DNA of 64,000 nt from Pohlia nutans. Taxonomy: Eukaryota; Streptophyta; Bryopsida; Bryales; Mniaceae. Each line of letters starts with the position of its first letter. Positions within the stretch are counted from its first letter, which is position 1. The notes below the pieces were generated by a model. It ran no database searches. It was not told the DNA's origin and worked only from the letters and a program-made list of their open reading frames with translations. The translations under genes were made by a program, and so were the position numbers. The stretch lies in NCBI GenBank assembly GCA_022496805.1, contig CM040092.1, positions 18,246,113-18,310,112 of the forward strand, read 5' to 3'. This document shows positions 20,787 to 32,395 of this stretch, piece by piece.

Positions 20787-23037
20787 TTAGTAGGCTCGGA
20801 GGCGCTTCTTCTCCGCTTTGCCGTGCTTCCCCGCTGCATCAAGCAAATCCTTGAGGAACAGTAAAAGGTCTTTCAGCTGAACCCGCTCCTTCTTCTGGAA
20901 GTTCCAGGCCACATTCAAGGGGTGTCGTCCACCGGCATTGTACTCCTCAATCTCAAACAAAGCAGTTGCTACAGTTTGCAAGACCTCTGCTCCCAGATCC
21001 TCCTTCAACTTCTTTATGAACTCGTCGTCCTCGTTTATGATTCGCTGCAGAAAATTTTCAAAGTCCCTTGTTAATAAAGCTGACCACAGCATCAAATCAT
21101 CCCGTGAGGAATTGCAATCAAACTAGTCACTCCTGAAGAGAAAACAAAGAGTACTAATAAGAGAGGATAGGATAGATCAATCACTCCCAACCAGGTAGAA
21201 GATACTACTGTCACAACCTCACACTTCGAAATTGCATAGGAAATTCATACGTGCAGATCAAAATTTTATCCCAACAGATATGACTCTTGTACTCGAAGCG
21301 ATCTCTTCAAAGCTGTTATACTAGTCTCCCAATGAAAGCAGATGTTAGGATGCTTAAATTGACACAAATAGTATTCACTATCTTAGAGACATCCACCTCT
21401 AATGCACAGCTAAATTTTACCTTCATCTTGTCCCCTTGGTCATCAAGTTTCAGCATCTTGTAAGGGTGATACTCTTGATCCCCTATGCGAGTTTCCCACT
21501 CTGAAATCATTGTGTTCATCATCACCTCCCATCCGTCTGGATGATGCTTGAACTTCTCCTTGCAAACAGCTTCCCATGGGCCTTTGTCGATCGTTCCCAC
21601 CATCTTGTTGCCAATTTTGTTCGATCGATACGTGCCCAGCAGCTGATATGTACAGTGATACTAGTGAATTCTTCGGCTGTGTAAATTAAAGACGAGGCGT
21701 AAACATTTGGAGTGCTGAAGATCGAAGGCTTGTGAAACAAAGCAGCAGTTAGTAGCTCACCTGGACAGCAACTTTTCTCGCATCCTCCAGGTGGTCATTT
21801 GCTGTTCGCTCTATCTGGAAGAGGGCATTGACCGTGTCTTGTAGCATTTCCTGCTCTTCTTCAAGCTCAGCAATTCTTCCCTTGTACGTTTCGTTTGATT
21901 TTACAATTCCCAACATCACGTGTTGCTTCTGAAGTTCAAACTTATTCATCTGATCCTGAGGGGCCATATTTAACGCCTTGTTCTCACCCTAGAAAAACCA
22001 GGATCACACTTGTGAGGTTCGATTCAGACTGCTAATTAAGTTGCTCATATTCTGAATCCAACAGGGCCCTAAAGGACGACGGACTCAGGGTTTCAAAATG
22101 ACAATCCTATTGTGGAAAATATAATTCAGATTTGACCAAATTTTACATCACCGGAATCAGTGAAGAACATTGCATGTGTTGGTATTAATAAAAACAAAAG
22201 GAAGTCCATATAGGACCTACTCATGAGCACATATGAAGCAAGACATTCATTTGTGGAACAGAAATTGTCTCCACAAACTCCAATCAGCTGAACAGTTAAA
22301 AAGAATATGAATCACCTCATGCAGCTTCTTTATTATCATTTTCTGTTCGTCGTGATGCTTGCATTGCATAGAGCCTGCATGCATCCTGCTGAACACTTCC
22401 AGCTGTCTTTGAGCCTGGCCACAAAAGTCATGTCAATTGCATATCCAACATCAATAGTAGTTCCTTCTCTGAAAGATAAATCCAAAAAGACGAACTGTTC
22501 GGATGGACAGCATAAGCTTACTGTACGTTCAATCAAACCCTAAGCAAGAGAATTAACCAGCACAAACATTGCAAACTAGTAAAAATTCAAACGTAGAAAG
22601 GGAAAATCAAACGAGTGGAATTTCATTTTTCTTTTCTCGCTCAAATTGTTGACGCTCAGCTTCATTATTCTTTTGTCTCATTTGCACCTCTGATTGCTTC
22701 ATCGTCTCAAGCGCCCGCAACTTGTTTGTTAGTTCCATCTGGTGCGCCATTACTCTCTCAGTGTGTACTGCTTCTTGCAACTGCATCGCTTCCAAATCAG
22801 CTGCATTTCATCTAATGATTATAAGTACATGAGAAATCTTTAATCCGAAGCAAGAAAACAGAAAACAAAAAAAAAGAACTCGTGAATGGATCGGAAGTGC
22901 CTGCCATATCGTCGAAAAGGCTCGGTCTTACCTCGCTTGTACTGTTCCTCCATCTTCTTCTTATCCTCCTCTGTCTTCACACGTAATGAATCGACCTCAT
23001 GCAGCGCCTTACGAGCCAAGTCTACTGCGTGATCCAT
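20787..23037 (-). CDS. XH-domain protein of the FDM/IDN2 family lacking the XS domain
   Basis: Six exons with GT-AG introns and compatible phases: 23037-22932, 22800-22613, 22414-22316, 21988-21761, 21642-21421 and 21044-20787, predicting 366 residues. Residues 1 to about 205 are charged coiled coil (LARKALHEVDSLRVKTEEDK, AELEEEQEMLQDTVNALFQI). From about 213 comes the XH domain: MVGTIDKGPWEAVCKEKF, WETRIGDQEYHPYKML, INEDDEFIKKLKEDLGAEV, ALFEIEEYNAGGRHPLNVAWN. Family members such as IDN2 and FDM1-5 act in RNA-directed DNA methylation with AGO4-bound small RNA. They normally carry zf-XS and XS (RNA-binding) domains before the coiled coil and run to about 630 residues. Upstream of 23037 is non-coding with an in-frame stop, so the XS part is absent or on a distant exon. 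Exon ends were placed by phase and alignment memory; the exon at 22414-22316 is least certain. A MITE remnant lies in the 22315-21989 intron. Confidence 0.75.
22068..22225. mobile_element. Decayed TTAA-family MITE in an intron of the XH gene
   Basis: Starts CCCTAAAGGACGAC and shares with 27434-27652 the interior AAAATATAATTCA, AATCAGTGAAGAACATTGC and ATGTGTTG. TTAA ends are no longer intact. Confidence 0.6.
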
Positions 23038-23313
23038 GCGCAATCTAATTGCACTAAGGTCGGCCAGAGTAATTGCTTGAATGTGCTTTCACGGGTGCCG
23101 ATCGTACCACATCCGAATTGTTGCCTCACTAAAACACTCAGTCACTGAGTAGGAAGAGCATAATTTGTAATTTGAAGCGTTCTTTGTCTGTCGATTTGTT
23201 TGCCGTCGGCCAGGCTTCCGTTACCGTCCGCTAGACTTCCTCGGCCGCCGCCAAAAATTTGAATGTTTCATGAGGTTTTGGTCGCAGCTTTCCACGTGTC
23301 CATGTATGTATGT
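23038..23313. promoter_or_regulatory. Upstream region of the XH gene
   Basis: Relatively GC-rich compared with the spacer beyond it, including CCGTCGGCCAGGCTTCCG and CTCGGCCGCCGCC, and without an open frame. This is the likely 5' leader and promoter; no TATA box or start can be fixed. Confidence 0.35.
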
Positions 23314-23855
23314 CCGGGGTATGCAACTCCCTGATTATAATCACTTATATTTCATTTTAATTCAATCTCAAGTGATGTAATTTGTTTTAATGTAAGAAAC
23401 TCTTGTAGCCCTCCTAATAAGGAATCTAAAAATGTGATAATATACAGGAACTTCCTTGAAGACAATAATAGCATTAAAAACCTAATTATATGAGTTTTTT
23501 TAATACATGTAGCATAGGCCAAGCTATTCAACTTTTTGTGCTTTTTAATAAAATTTTAAGATTGTTTTATAATAAATAAAACATCGCCAATGACTTTTAA
23601 TTTTCATTAGAGGCAACTTCTTGTATGGATTTTTAAGAATTATGCATAGGTGTTTCAATTCTTTATATACGTTGGGGAGATTTTTTTTATTAATAAATAT
23701 GCAACCCAACATTTTCTACATCGCATTTTATTTAATTTGGTCTTCACCTAACTTTTTGGTTATTTTATTTTTATATAATTTGATATAATTTTTACAATCT
23801 AAGGCGTTTTAATGCCGATGCCCCCTGTGAATAATATGGGAGTTGCATACCTGGG
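23314..23855. mobile_element. MITE with 18-bp inverted ends, 542 bp
   Basis: Left end CCGGGGTATGCAACTCCC, right end GGGAGTTGCATACCTGGG (16 of 18 complementary). It is flanked on both sides by ATGTATGTATGT, so it sits in an ATGT microsatellite or duplicated it. The interior is AT-rich with no ORF. The superfamily is unknown. Confidence 0.75.
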
Positions 23856-25490
23856 ATGTATGTATGTATGTCACAAGGAGATCCTTTGGGATTCCCCTAC
23901 ATGAGAGGGGAAATTCAGGCAAATTCCTATGTAGGAATGGAGATTAAATGGATCTCAAATTTTCCCACCAAATTGTTTATAGGGGATTGAATTTCCCTGA
24001 TTCTAGGTACCTTGAGCATTCCCATATCATGCATTTGTTCTCAATTCCCTTAGCAAATCCCCTATGCATCAAAGTCCCTCCTACATTATGAGGGGACTAT
24101 CTAATTTTTCCCAGATGGCCACATTCCCTCACAAGTGTAATTGGAAGAGGGAAGTTGCAGGGAAACCAAACTATTTTCTATACGGGACACCCACAGAATC
24201 TCCTTGTTTGTATGTATGTATTTATTTATGTGTTTATTTATTTATTTATTGGCAAGTGCATGATTATATGGTCAAGTGCATAAATATTGAATTGCGTGAT
24301 TATCACCCTTGTTCATCTCAACAACATACGAAGAACATTGCAAAAATGAGCTTTAGTTTCCAAATTTGTGATGTATTCATTAAATGGTTTTTTGATCCTT
24401 AAGTGTATCGGCAACATGGACGTGCTAAGATTTGCAATTTGTTTTAGGTAAGTTGTTGGACTTGCTAGAATTAAACTAAAATTGCTAAAATAGTGGATTT
24501 TTTAATAAAATATTCAAAAAATTCCTACTATCTACAAAAAATTAAAGATTTATAAGAATTTTTTACTCATGCTCATCTTTGTATGGGATGATTAGTTTGT
24601 ACTACTTGCTAAGTCTACATGTGAAAAATTGGGCTAAAATCACTTCAAAAGTTACCTTTGTTATTGTAACTACACAACAATTTGGTAGAAAACAATATAG
24701 CTAAATTTCCTAATTTTATGAACATTAATCTCCATTTGCATGTAGATTGTAATGCATTAGCTCTTTATGTGCAATCAACATTTCGAACAGTTAAAATTTA
24801 TGACTTATTCAATACAACTCCAAAAAACATGATTCAATTCGTGTTGGATTTGGATTTCTCTTGTTACAACCATAAATTTAAATCGAAAGATTCAAAAGTC
24901 TCCAAAGGGTCATGAGTGCAACCAGCACCCTCATGCACAATAATGAGTATAAAATAAAATAAAATAAAATCCGGGAAAATAAATAAATAATAATAATAAT
25001 TTAAAAATATAATTAAACCATGATTAAATTACTATTTTAAAAAATTATATAAAAAAAATTAAAATTTAATAAATCCAAATCAAATCTGACATGGCCAAAT
25101 TTTAGCCATGTCGGATTTGATTTTTTTTAGTTAAATTTAAAAAAAAAATCTTTTGCATGACATCTTTGGCCAAATTCGCAGCCTTTTGGAGGCCTCAAAA
25201 CGTTTGTAATGTGCAGTCTCTTACCATACTTCCATACTTGAAGGTCTGCTTCAACATTTTGGTGTCGAAACTGTTCTTATTTTTTATTAAAAACAACATT
25301 TGGAAATCTGTTTTTATTTTTATTTTTTATATATTGACATAACAAGTTAGGACTTTATTGTAAGTGAGGTTCCGGATAATAATATCATAGTTATTTGCAA
25401 AGTGAGCACGGTGTAACCTATCTTTTGGCATCAATTTTCTTACTATAACAAGAATTTTTTGACATTTCCCATCACAAGCTACCAAGCTCT
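23856..25490. other. Spacer without recognised genes
   Basis: AT-rich. Contains TATTTATTTATTTATTT-type microsatellite near 24,215-24,250, AATAAAATAAAATAAAATAA near 24,950-24,970 and a short perfect hairpin at 25077-25127. The ORFs at 24064-24402 and 24682-24915 show no motif. Confidence 0.5.
25077..25127. repeat. Short hairpin
   Basis: AAATCAAATCTGACATGGC and GCCATGTCGGATTTGATTT are inverted copies separated by about 9 bp. Confidence 0.75.
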
Positions 25491-25690
25491 TTGCTTGAGC
25501 ATGAGGCCAATGTGGGGGGGGGGGGGGGGGGGGGCGTGGAGATTCTACCATGGAAACTCAAATGTGGTTTGGAAGAGCTTCTTTAGGAAGGTGTTGGGTT
25601 CAAATCTCTTTGACAATGCAAAGCGTGGTGATTGGTTTGAAAACACGAAGGCAAAACTTATTTTTGTTGCCTTTTAAACAAAAAAAAAGA
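25490..25690 (+). mobile_element. Possible SINE relic with a 21-base G run
   Basis: A B-box-like GGGTTCAAATCTC (about 25587-25599) and an A-rich 3' end (25678-25689) suggest a tRNA-derived SINE. The A box is not clear. A run of 21 G (25514-25534) precedes it. Confidence 0.3.
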
Positions 25691-26029
25691 GTTTTGCCTT
25701 GTCTTTCCTCTTCTAATAAGGTTTTGCTAAACTTTACGGATAACTCTATTGAGCAAAAACATTTGTCAATAATTTTCACAAACTTTTGGCATATTTTTAC
25801 AATTTAAAAAGAAAATCAACAATTCAAAAAATACTTCATTTATATTTGAACCTGAACTTCAAAATTCCTAGAAAAAGGTACAATTATTTAAATAACTACT
25901 ATTGTACCTAATCATGCACTTATTAAAAGGTTCATGGGACACTACTGAATTGGTATACCATACCCATATAGCAGGTTTGTACAAGCAGTGGAAAATGGTT
26001 TCATTGCTTTGGTCCGGAATGACCTTAAA

Positions 26030-26185
26030 CTACCCTTGGGGAGTGCTAGGGGTGCTTTCTAGCACTGGTGAGGTCAAGAGTTCAAATTCCCACACGGTCA
26101 AAGTCTCTTTCGCATGATCCACCCTAGTGCAACCTTTGGGATTTGCCTTGGGGATTATTCCCCTTGTGTGCCAAAAAAATTAAAT
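26030..26185 (+). mobile_element. Possible tRNA-derived SINE
   Basis: A-box-like GGGAGTGCTAGGGG (about 26038-26052), B-box-like GAGTTCAAATTCCC (about 26078-26091), then a non-tRNA body and an A-rich end (TGTGCCAAAAAAATTAAA). Target duplications were not identified. Confidence 0.4.
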
Positions 26186-26337
26186 TTAAAAAAATAAAAA
26201 ATGGTTTCATTGCTTTGGTACCATTTAGACTATTTTGTGGGTTACAACCAACGCCTATCTCATATGTGGCAAAATAAATTTTTGTCTAACTAAAAAAAAT
26301 TATTTTGTGTGAACTTGCTATGTGAATGCACTAAACT

Positions 26338-26400
26338 AAGCGAAATTATATTTTCAAAATATGATCAATTAAACTTGTCATTTTAAAACTATGAATCCTT
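26338..26400. mobile_element. Fragment of the TTAA-flanked MITE family (219-bp class)
   Basis: Reverse complement of the first ~60 bp of 27434-27652 (shared ATATGATCAATTAAA, TTGTCATTTTAAAAC). Confidence 0.5.
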
Positions 26401-26579
26401 CATCCTTGTTGAAACAGTCGGCCGGTCCCTTTTGTAACTGACACTCTTGATCAAACTTACGAGGCCCCCGACCGAAGGTTGCCGACCAAAAGACTTAGTC
26501 TCTATCCACCTCATGTACATTCGCGCAGAACCCCTGGTCGTCGCCATAGCCAGGGTTTACTTCGTCTCTCCGAAGCTTT

Positions 26580-26639
26580 CATCAATCCCGCAGGAACTTC
26601 ATCAATCCCGCAGGAACTTCATCAATCCCCGGAGCTTCG
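26580..26639. repeat. 20-bp tandem repeat
   Basis: CATCAATCCCGCAGGAACTT twice (26580, 26600) and a partial third, in the presumed upstream region of the TVP23 gene. Confidence 0.85.
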
Positions 26640-26980
26640 TTTACGATGGTGATTATGCTTTTTACCTAGACATTTCCTCTTTACATGCGTTTTGTGCCAT
26701 TAACTTTGTGTAGATCTTGATGTACGCAAATTTTTCAGTACATTTTTGGTATTTTTTTTGAAGGTTTAGGTCCTGCATTGATGTAGGATTGAGAGCAGTA
26801 GTGAATTGCTAGCAGGGAGGAAATTTCTTTGTGGCATGGAGTGTTGGTCCTTTCCTACAATTGTGCGTCCCTGTGTCGATGCGAGGAATTTTCAGGAATT
26901 ATAATTTTTATGTGAGAATGGATTGAGTTACGCTTAGTTGTATGTTTGCACTCACGTTTGTGTGGTTCGGTTTTGGCCAG

Positions 26981-28719
26981 GCGGAAGGAGAGGTGTATTC
27001 ACATCCTATGGTTTCTTTTTTCAGTGTGGTGTTCAAGGTATGAATTCTCAATATAGAAAATTAGTGTTACTAATGTTCAGTTATTTATTTATTTATTTTC
27101 GATCCCATTACGGTAGTATCTGCTGAAACGTGGAATGTACTGACAGTGTACTATTCCTGTTTGTTTGTCACGCAGTTTTCAGCAATCGGATTTTACATAC
27201 TCTGCTCATTGTTTATAAACAGTTTTGTGGTTCAGTTCGTGATCACGATTTTGTTCGTTGCACTGGATTTCTGGACAGTCAAGAATGTGAGTGGGAGGCT
27301 ATTGGTGGGGCTCCGGTGGTGGAACGATATCAACGAGGAAGGTGAAAGTGTGTGGCACTTTGAATCTCTTGATCAGCAGGTTTGTATCCTCAACAAGCAA
27401 GCAGATATTATTTGGAGATTGGCCTATTGTTAACCCCTAGATTCGTGGTTTTAAATGACAAATTCAATCAATCATATTACGAAAAATATAATTCAAATGG
27501 TACCACATCTTATATCACTGGAATCAGTGAAGAACATTGCATGTGTTGATCAAAAACAAAAATAAATTTGAACAAAAGAAACTCCACATAAAACCTAATC
27601 AAAACTGCTAAAAAACATAAAACCCAATGTGGGCTTCTTGGTCCTTTAGGGGTTAACAAATTTATATTTATAGTTATTTGTTATGCACTGGAGACTTCGT
27701 TGATCCATGCTACCGATAGTCCATTTCGCTATCCTGCTTGAGTAATCTGCCGGTGGCTTAATGGTATTTGAGCTACAAACTGCCCTAGTCTGTATAGTTG
27801 TCCAATTTGAACGGGGTAATTGCACTGCAAGGATGGTTTATGATAATTACAGTAGCTGCATGCCGATCATTCTATTTAGGGTCATCCATGATTTAATGTA
27901 ACACCAAAATAGCGTGACATAGAGGAAATGCACATAGTGTACCTTGGGACCACCATCAAGAAGCTTTTGAGTGAATAGTCACTCAATCTGCAAGTGGCCT
28001 ACACGAGATTCAAAGCTCAATAAATGATGTTCGTACACTGATACATGCTGTTTGAATTAGTATTAAACCTACGAAATAGTGTTTTGCACACTAAATAGAA
28101 TAAGTGGTGTAGCAACTAAGGCATGGTTCTTTGCGATGTGATGCAGAGCTTGGTGGCCCTCAGTAAGAAGGATTCCTGGTTGTTCTGGTGGTCATTGTAT
28201 CTCTCGGTATGTAGTATTCTTGCTTTGAAAGATATATTTCCTCTGCATGTATATATTCTTTGTTCAGATCATTCCTTGGAATATCAAGCCCGATCCCGTT
28301 GCCATGAAGTTTTAATTCAGCATTTAATGCCACAGTGCAACATACTTATTGGAAACAGACTTCTTGTAATGAATGCATTTTAATCTTGTTATTCGCATAT
28401 ATTGTGAGTATGTGGCAGCCTGTTATATGGTTGGGCCTTGGTCTAATTGCCATCATCAAGTTCAACTTTGACTACCTCCTGGTGGTGGCGGTTGCTCTTG
28501 TGCTCAACATCGCCAATATTATAGGCTTCACCAGATGTCAAAAAGGTAATGGTTGCTAATGACTTTAGTCTATATTGGCCATTGCATATATTTCAATTCT
28601 ATTTCATTTCTGACCCCTCACTGCCTTGTTCAGATGCAAAGAAGCAGATCCAGGACTTCGCACGGGAAACAGTTGGCTCACGGGTGGCGAGTTCTCTACA
28701 ATCAGCTTTTAGTGTATGA
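26981..28719 (+). CDS. ECHIDNA/TVP23-family Golgi membrane protein
   Basis: Five exons are supported by splice sites, phase and family pattern: 26981-27037, 27176-27379, 28147-28206, 28419-28545, 28634-28719 (stop TGA at 28717). Exon order encodes EVYSHPMVSFFSVVFK; then two membrane segments with ALDFWTVKNVSGRLLVGLRW and WNDINEEGESVWHFESLDQQ; then LSKKDSWLFWWSLYLS; then the third and fourth membrane segments ending LNIANIIGFTRCQK; then DAKKQIQDFARETVGSRVAS. The FWxVKNVxGRxLVGLRWWN core and the four-helix layout are diagnostic of TVP23. In plants ECHIDNA acts at the trans-Golgi network in secretory sorting, including cell-wall polysaccharide export. The start codon is not located: an exon 1 with a few codons is expected upstream of 26,970, and I could not place it. 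The 27380-28146 intron carries a TTAA-flanked MITE. Confidence 0.9.
27434..27652. mobile_element. TTAA-flanked (piggyBac-like) MITE, 219 bp, in a TVP23 intron
   Basis: TTAA (27430-27433), CCCCTAGATTCG at the left; GGTCCTTTAGGGG then TTAA (27653-27656) at the right. The interior matches the remnant in the XH gene (22068-22225) and fragments at 26338-26400 and 29820-29975. Confidence 0.85.
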
Positions 28720-29284
28720 TACAATGTATACGGTCCTTACCAAGATGTAATTTGCATTGATGTATAAAGACTAGGAATGTAACTCAATTAAATCATGGTC
28801 CTCAGACTGATGTGTTGGATTGTCACTTGACCTTTTGAAGACTGAAAGCTAAACCCTTGTGAAATGTGGCACATTAGAAGAAAACTAGATGCTCCGCATT
28901 GGCACATTTATTTCGAGGTTTTTTTAACTTCCTTTAAAATGGCTGGAGTACTTACAAATGGCAGTAGTACTTTAAAATCGACTTACATTCTCTGAGTTAG
29001 TGCAGGATTTCAAAATGAGTGCAGGAATGTTCATGAGAATATACTGTATATGTTGAATACTTCGTATAACATGTAGAGAGTTTGTTCTTATTTGCTCCAC
29101 ACATATGTTTGTGATAATAAACATTGGCTTTTTCATCGTCTAATACTTTCATTGTTTGACTAGGCGTAAAAAAAATTAAATGTTTGCCAGGTGCTCCCAG
29201 GTTGTTTGGGTGCTCCCAGTTTGCATGAAAACTAGAGGTGGGGCCAAGTTCCATGGGTGAAGTATCTCACTAAAAGACAAGTTT

Positions 29285-29545
29285 TTAGGGACTTGGCATG
29301 GTGGGGAGGGCGAACCAACCCCCACACTTGTACCAGTCATTTTTCTAGTTATCTTGTTTTGGGGGGACCTAGGTGCCTTCTTTTGGAAATTTTGATTCTA
29401 TATTTGGGTTCTGCGACCCCAAATTAGTCTAGGATGATCCACCATATCCAAAAATAGGGACAATCTTTTGTTTTTGTTTTTTTGTACCTCTGGTACGAGT
29501 GTGGGAGTTGGTTTGCCCTCCATGACCATGGCACTCAAGGGCAAT
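29285..29545. mobile_element. Foldback element with ~45-bp inverted ends
   Basis: Left AGGGCGAACCAACCCCCACA and right TGTGGGAGTTGGTTTGCCCT are inverted with few mismatches; the pairing extends to GGCATGGT / ACCATGGC. No clear duplication at the ends. Confidence 0.65.
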
Positions 29546-29819
29546 AAGCAAGAATAAGTCTTCATGTTGGGAAAAGTGGGGGAAACACAATAGTAAAGCT
29601 AGTTTAGAAGACCATCGTGAATAGAGAGTTTATTGGGGGTAATTCGTCTATCTATGCCTCAAGGGCATGAGTAGCAAGGTCTATCTTTGGTGCCTCCTCT
29701 TGGAAGTAAACGTGGGGAAAACAATGCTAACTCTTCAATCACTAAAGGATTGAAACAATTCTAACTCTGCAAAACCACTATAGGATGATGAAGCCCAAAT
29801 TGGAATTCATGTCTTTTGA

Positions 29820-29975
29820 ATAGGTCCTACGTGGATTTCCTCTGTTTCATTTTTTTGTACCAACACGTGCAATATTTTCTATTAATTTCGGTAATATAAA
29901 ATTTGGTCCTATCTGAATTATATTTATGACAATATGATCAATTAAATTTGTCATTTGAAAACCATGATTTTTTCT
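29820..29975. mobile_element. Fragment of the TTAA-flanked MITE family (219-bp class), inverted
   Basis: Reverse complement resemblance to 22068-22225 and 27434-27652 (AATAGGTCCTACGTGG, CAACACGTGCAATATTTTC, AATTTGTCATTTGAAAACCA). Confidence 0.5.
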
Positions 29976-30357
29976 CTCATAGAGGTTCAGATGACCATCC
30001 CTAGTGCAAGTTATATTTTTCATAGGTTGACAGTTGGTTGTGGATCTCTTTATACTATTTCTACGAACGTTTTTAAAGATAGGCTTTTACCATTTTGAAG
30101 GTCCTATGGATTTTTATTCTTAATTTTTTTATTTTGAATTCATGGATCATGCCATGACATTTTGGGGTCCTACGTGAGTTTAAAATAGAGGCAACCTTTT
30201 GATAATAGGTTCACAAAACCTATGACCTAAAAATGTTTGTAGAAACAATTTAGAGTACTTTGCCGATCCCTTGTGCTATGATTAAAAATAACTTGATAAC
30301 TAAGTAAACATGTGGCCAAACTCATTAGATTTTATATGTTGGTGGCTTAATTCTTAA

Positions 30358-30935
30358 CCCTTGAATGCCTACAACCTTCTCCAGATTTGAAGAATTGCAA
30401 AGATGCATTATAAATTGCAACTAAGAGGGATATTTTGAACTCGATGAATGAATAAAAGTTGTACATTATGAATTTTAGATTCTATCGATATGGTTAAATC
30501 TATGATTGCAATTCTAATATTTTTGTATAAAGTTTGAAACGTAAAATTAAAAACTCTTTTGTAATTCAATTCCGAATAAGATATTGACAATTTGTGAATG
30601 AAATTTGTTGTAATGGGTTGAAATGTAATACTCTAAGTGTGGTGATTTTTGGAGATTTTTTGGTTGCTTGATTTTACGAGTTGATTTTTTCAAGAGCACT
30701 TTTCATTCGTTTTGAACTAAAATCTTAGAAAATTTTGGTGGAAATCATTGGCATGAAATGAAGCATAAAAATTTCAGAAATTATTCCCTTTCTAATCGGA
30801 TCACACATGCATGAAGCTATCTTGCCTTAGAATTTTGTAGTATTTTTTTTACTTGCAAAAAGTACATGACGGATGAAAAAAACAAAATTCAATTCTGTAC
30901 ATCAAGCCAAAAATGATTGGTTAGGCAGATAGTGG
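30358..30935 (-). mobile_element. TTAA-flanked (piggyBac-like) MITE, 578 bp
   Basis: TTAA at 30354-30357 and 30936-30939. Ends CCCTTGAATGCC and GGCAGATAGTGG. The interior is the reverse complement of 31822-32391 at roughly four-fifths identity (ATCTATGATTGCAAT, GTAATACTCTAAGTGTGGTG, TCCCTTTCTAATCGGATC). Confidence 0.85.
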
Positions 30936-30939
30936 TTAA

Positions 30940-31821
30940 AGGACATAGTAAGCTCCACGTGCTTATTTATTTTTGGGGGAGAACTTTACTCATAATTTCT
31001 ACTCTATTAGACCAAATGGGGTTTATTAAATGCCAAAACAAACATATTTAAGATATCTATGTTTCTTTGGAATAAAACCAAAGTAAATGAAAAAGAGAAT
31101 CTTACTTAAAATGAAGTTTAAAAGAGATTTGGAGTGTGGGAATCAAGAAAACCATGTCCTTTATGGATAAGCTTCCAAAGTTGCTTTGGAGGAGCACCAT
31201 TTCCATCAACAAAAAATGGATGATATGGAAACCTTGATGACTGTATCACTCTTTGAAATTTTGATCCATCTACCATTAAACATGGTTTTCAGTAAATTTG
31301 ATTCTCTTCAAAATTTGATCCATCTACCATTGAACATGATTTTCAGTGGAATTAAATTCTCGTAAAAATTCTATCCATCTACCATTAAACAAGAGACGTA
31401 GTTCTATCCGTAACATTATATTTCATTACATGATAGAATTAGATTAGAATTTATTTTATCAATAAAATTAGATTCTCTCAAAAAATTTCACACAATATGA
31501 TAGGGAAATTAATCCTAGAGGCAAGATGAGAGCCCTCATTACCCTAAACCGTACTCGCTTTGGCAGCGGGTACCGATGAATATGGGGTCACACCAAGGTC
31601 AGTTGCTTTGTTTGATCCCGTGTTGCTTTGCTCGTCGGCTTGCTCTTGTAGCGATCTTGGTACCACCGCTAGCCAAATATGCCCTTGAAAGTAGGTTCAT
31701 ACTCAACTCTATAGCTGTCACATAGAAATATTTCATCTTAATCAAGTTTGGCTTTGGCAATATTAGCAACATAATGAGCAGTAACACACATGCTTTGCTC
31801 AAATTAGCCTCCCTCTCATAA
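30940..31821. other. Spacer between two inverted MITEs
   Basis: Contains the ~54-bp tandem repeat at 31257-31395 and a GC-richer stretch (about 31540-31660, GCAGCGGGTACCGATG) whose minus-strand ORF (31599-31883) has no recognisable domain. Confidence 0.45.
31257..31395. repeat. ~54-bp tandem repeat, about 2.5 copies
   Basis: ATCCATCTACCATT(A/G)AACA recurs at 31264, 31318 and 31372, with TTTTCAGT and AAATTC between. Confidence 0.75.
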
Positions 31822-32391
31822 CCCCTAACTGCCTGAGCGTCCATTTTTTGGACGATGTACAGATTTCGTCCATAATTTGTCATCCGTTAGGCACTTTTTG
31901 CAGTGTGAAATTTTTACTGTAGATTCTATAGGAAGTTAGCTTCATGCATATGTGATCCGATTAGAAAGGGGATGATTTGTGAAATTTTTATGCCTCATTT
32001 CATGTTGTAGTGATTCATCCAAAATTTTGAAGATTTCAGTGTAAAAGTGCTTTTGAAAAAGTCAACTCATAAAATTAAGCAACCAAAAAATCTCCAAAAA
32101 TCACTACACTTTGAGTATTACATTTCAACCAATTGCAAAAAAAAATCATCCGTAGATTGTCAATATCTTATTTGTAATTGAATTACAAAATAATTTTGAA
32201 TTTCATGTTTCAAATTTTATACAAAATTATTGGTAATAGCAATCATAGATCTAACCATATGGATAGAATCTAAAATTCATAACGTACAACTTTTATTCAT
32301 ATATCAAGTTCAAAATATCCCTCTAGGTTGCATTTTATAATGCATCTTTGCAAAAATGCCGAATTTGGAGAGGGCTCTAGGCATTTAGGGG
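31822..32391 (+). mobile_element. TTAA-flanked (piggyBac-like) MITE, 570 bp
   Basis: Left CCCCTAACTGCCTGAGCGTCC preceded by ATAA (one change from TTAA, 31818-31821); right GGCATTTAGGGG followed by TTAA (32392-32395). Inverted relative to 30358-30935. No ORF. Confidence 0.85.
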
Positions 32392-32395
32392 TTAA

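Larger units (their letters stand above)
28720..30353. other. 3' flank of TVP23 and spacer
   Basis: After the stop codon come AT-rich 3' flank sequence and then transposon debris (foldback 29285-29545, MITE fragment 29820-29975). No open frame with a recognisable motif. Confidence 0.5.

Noticed and set aside
31599..31883. 94-residue minus-strand ORF in a GC-richer stretch
   Set aside because: No recognisable motif, no splice context, and it overlaps the end of a MITE.
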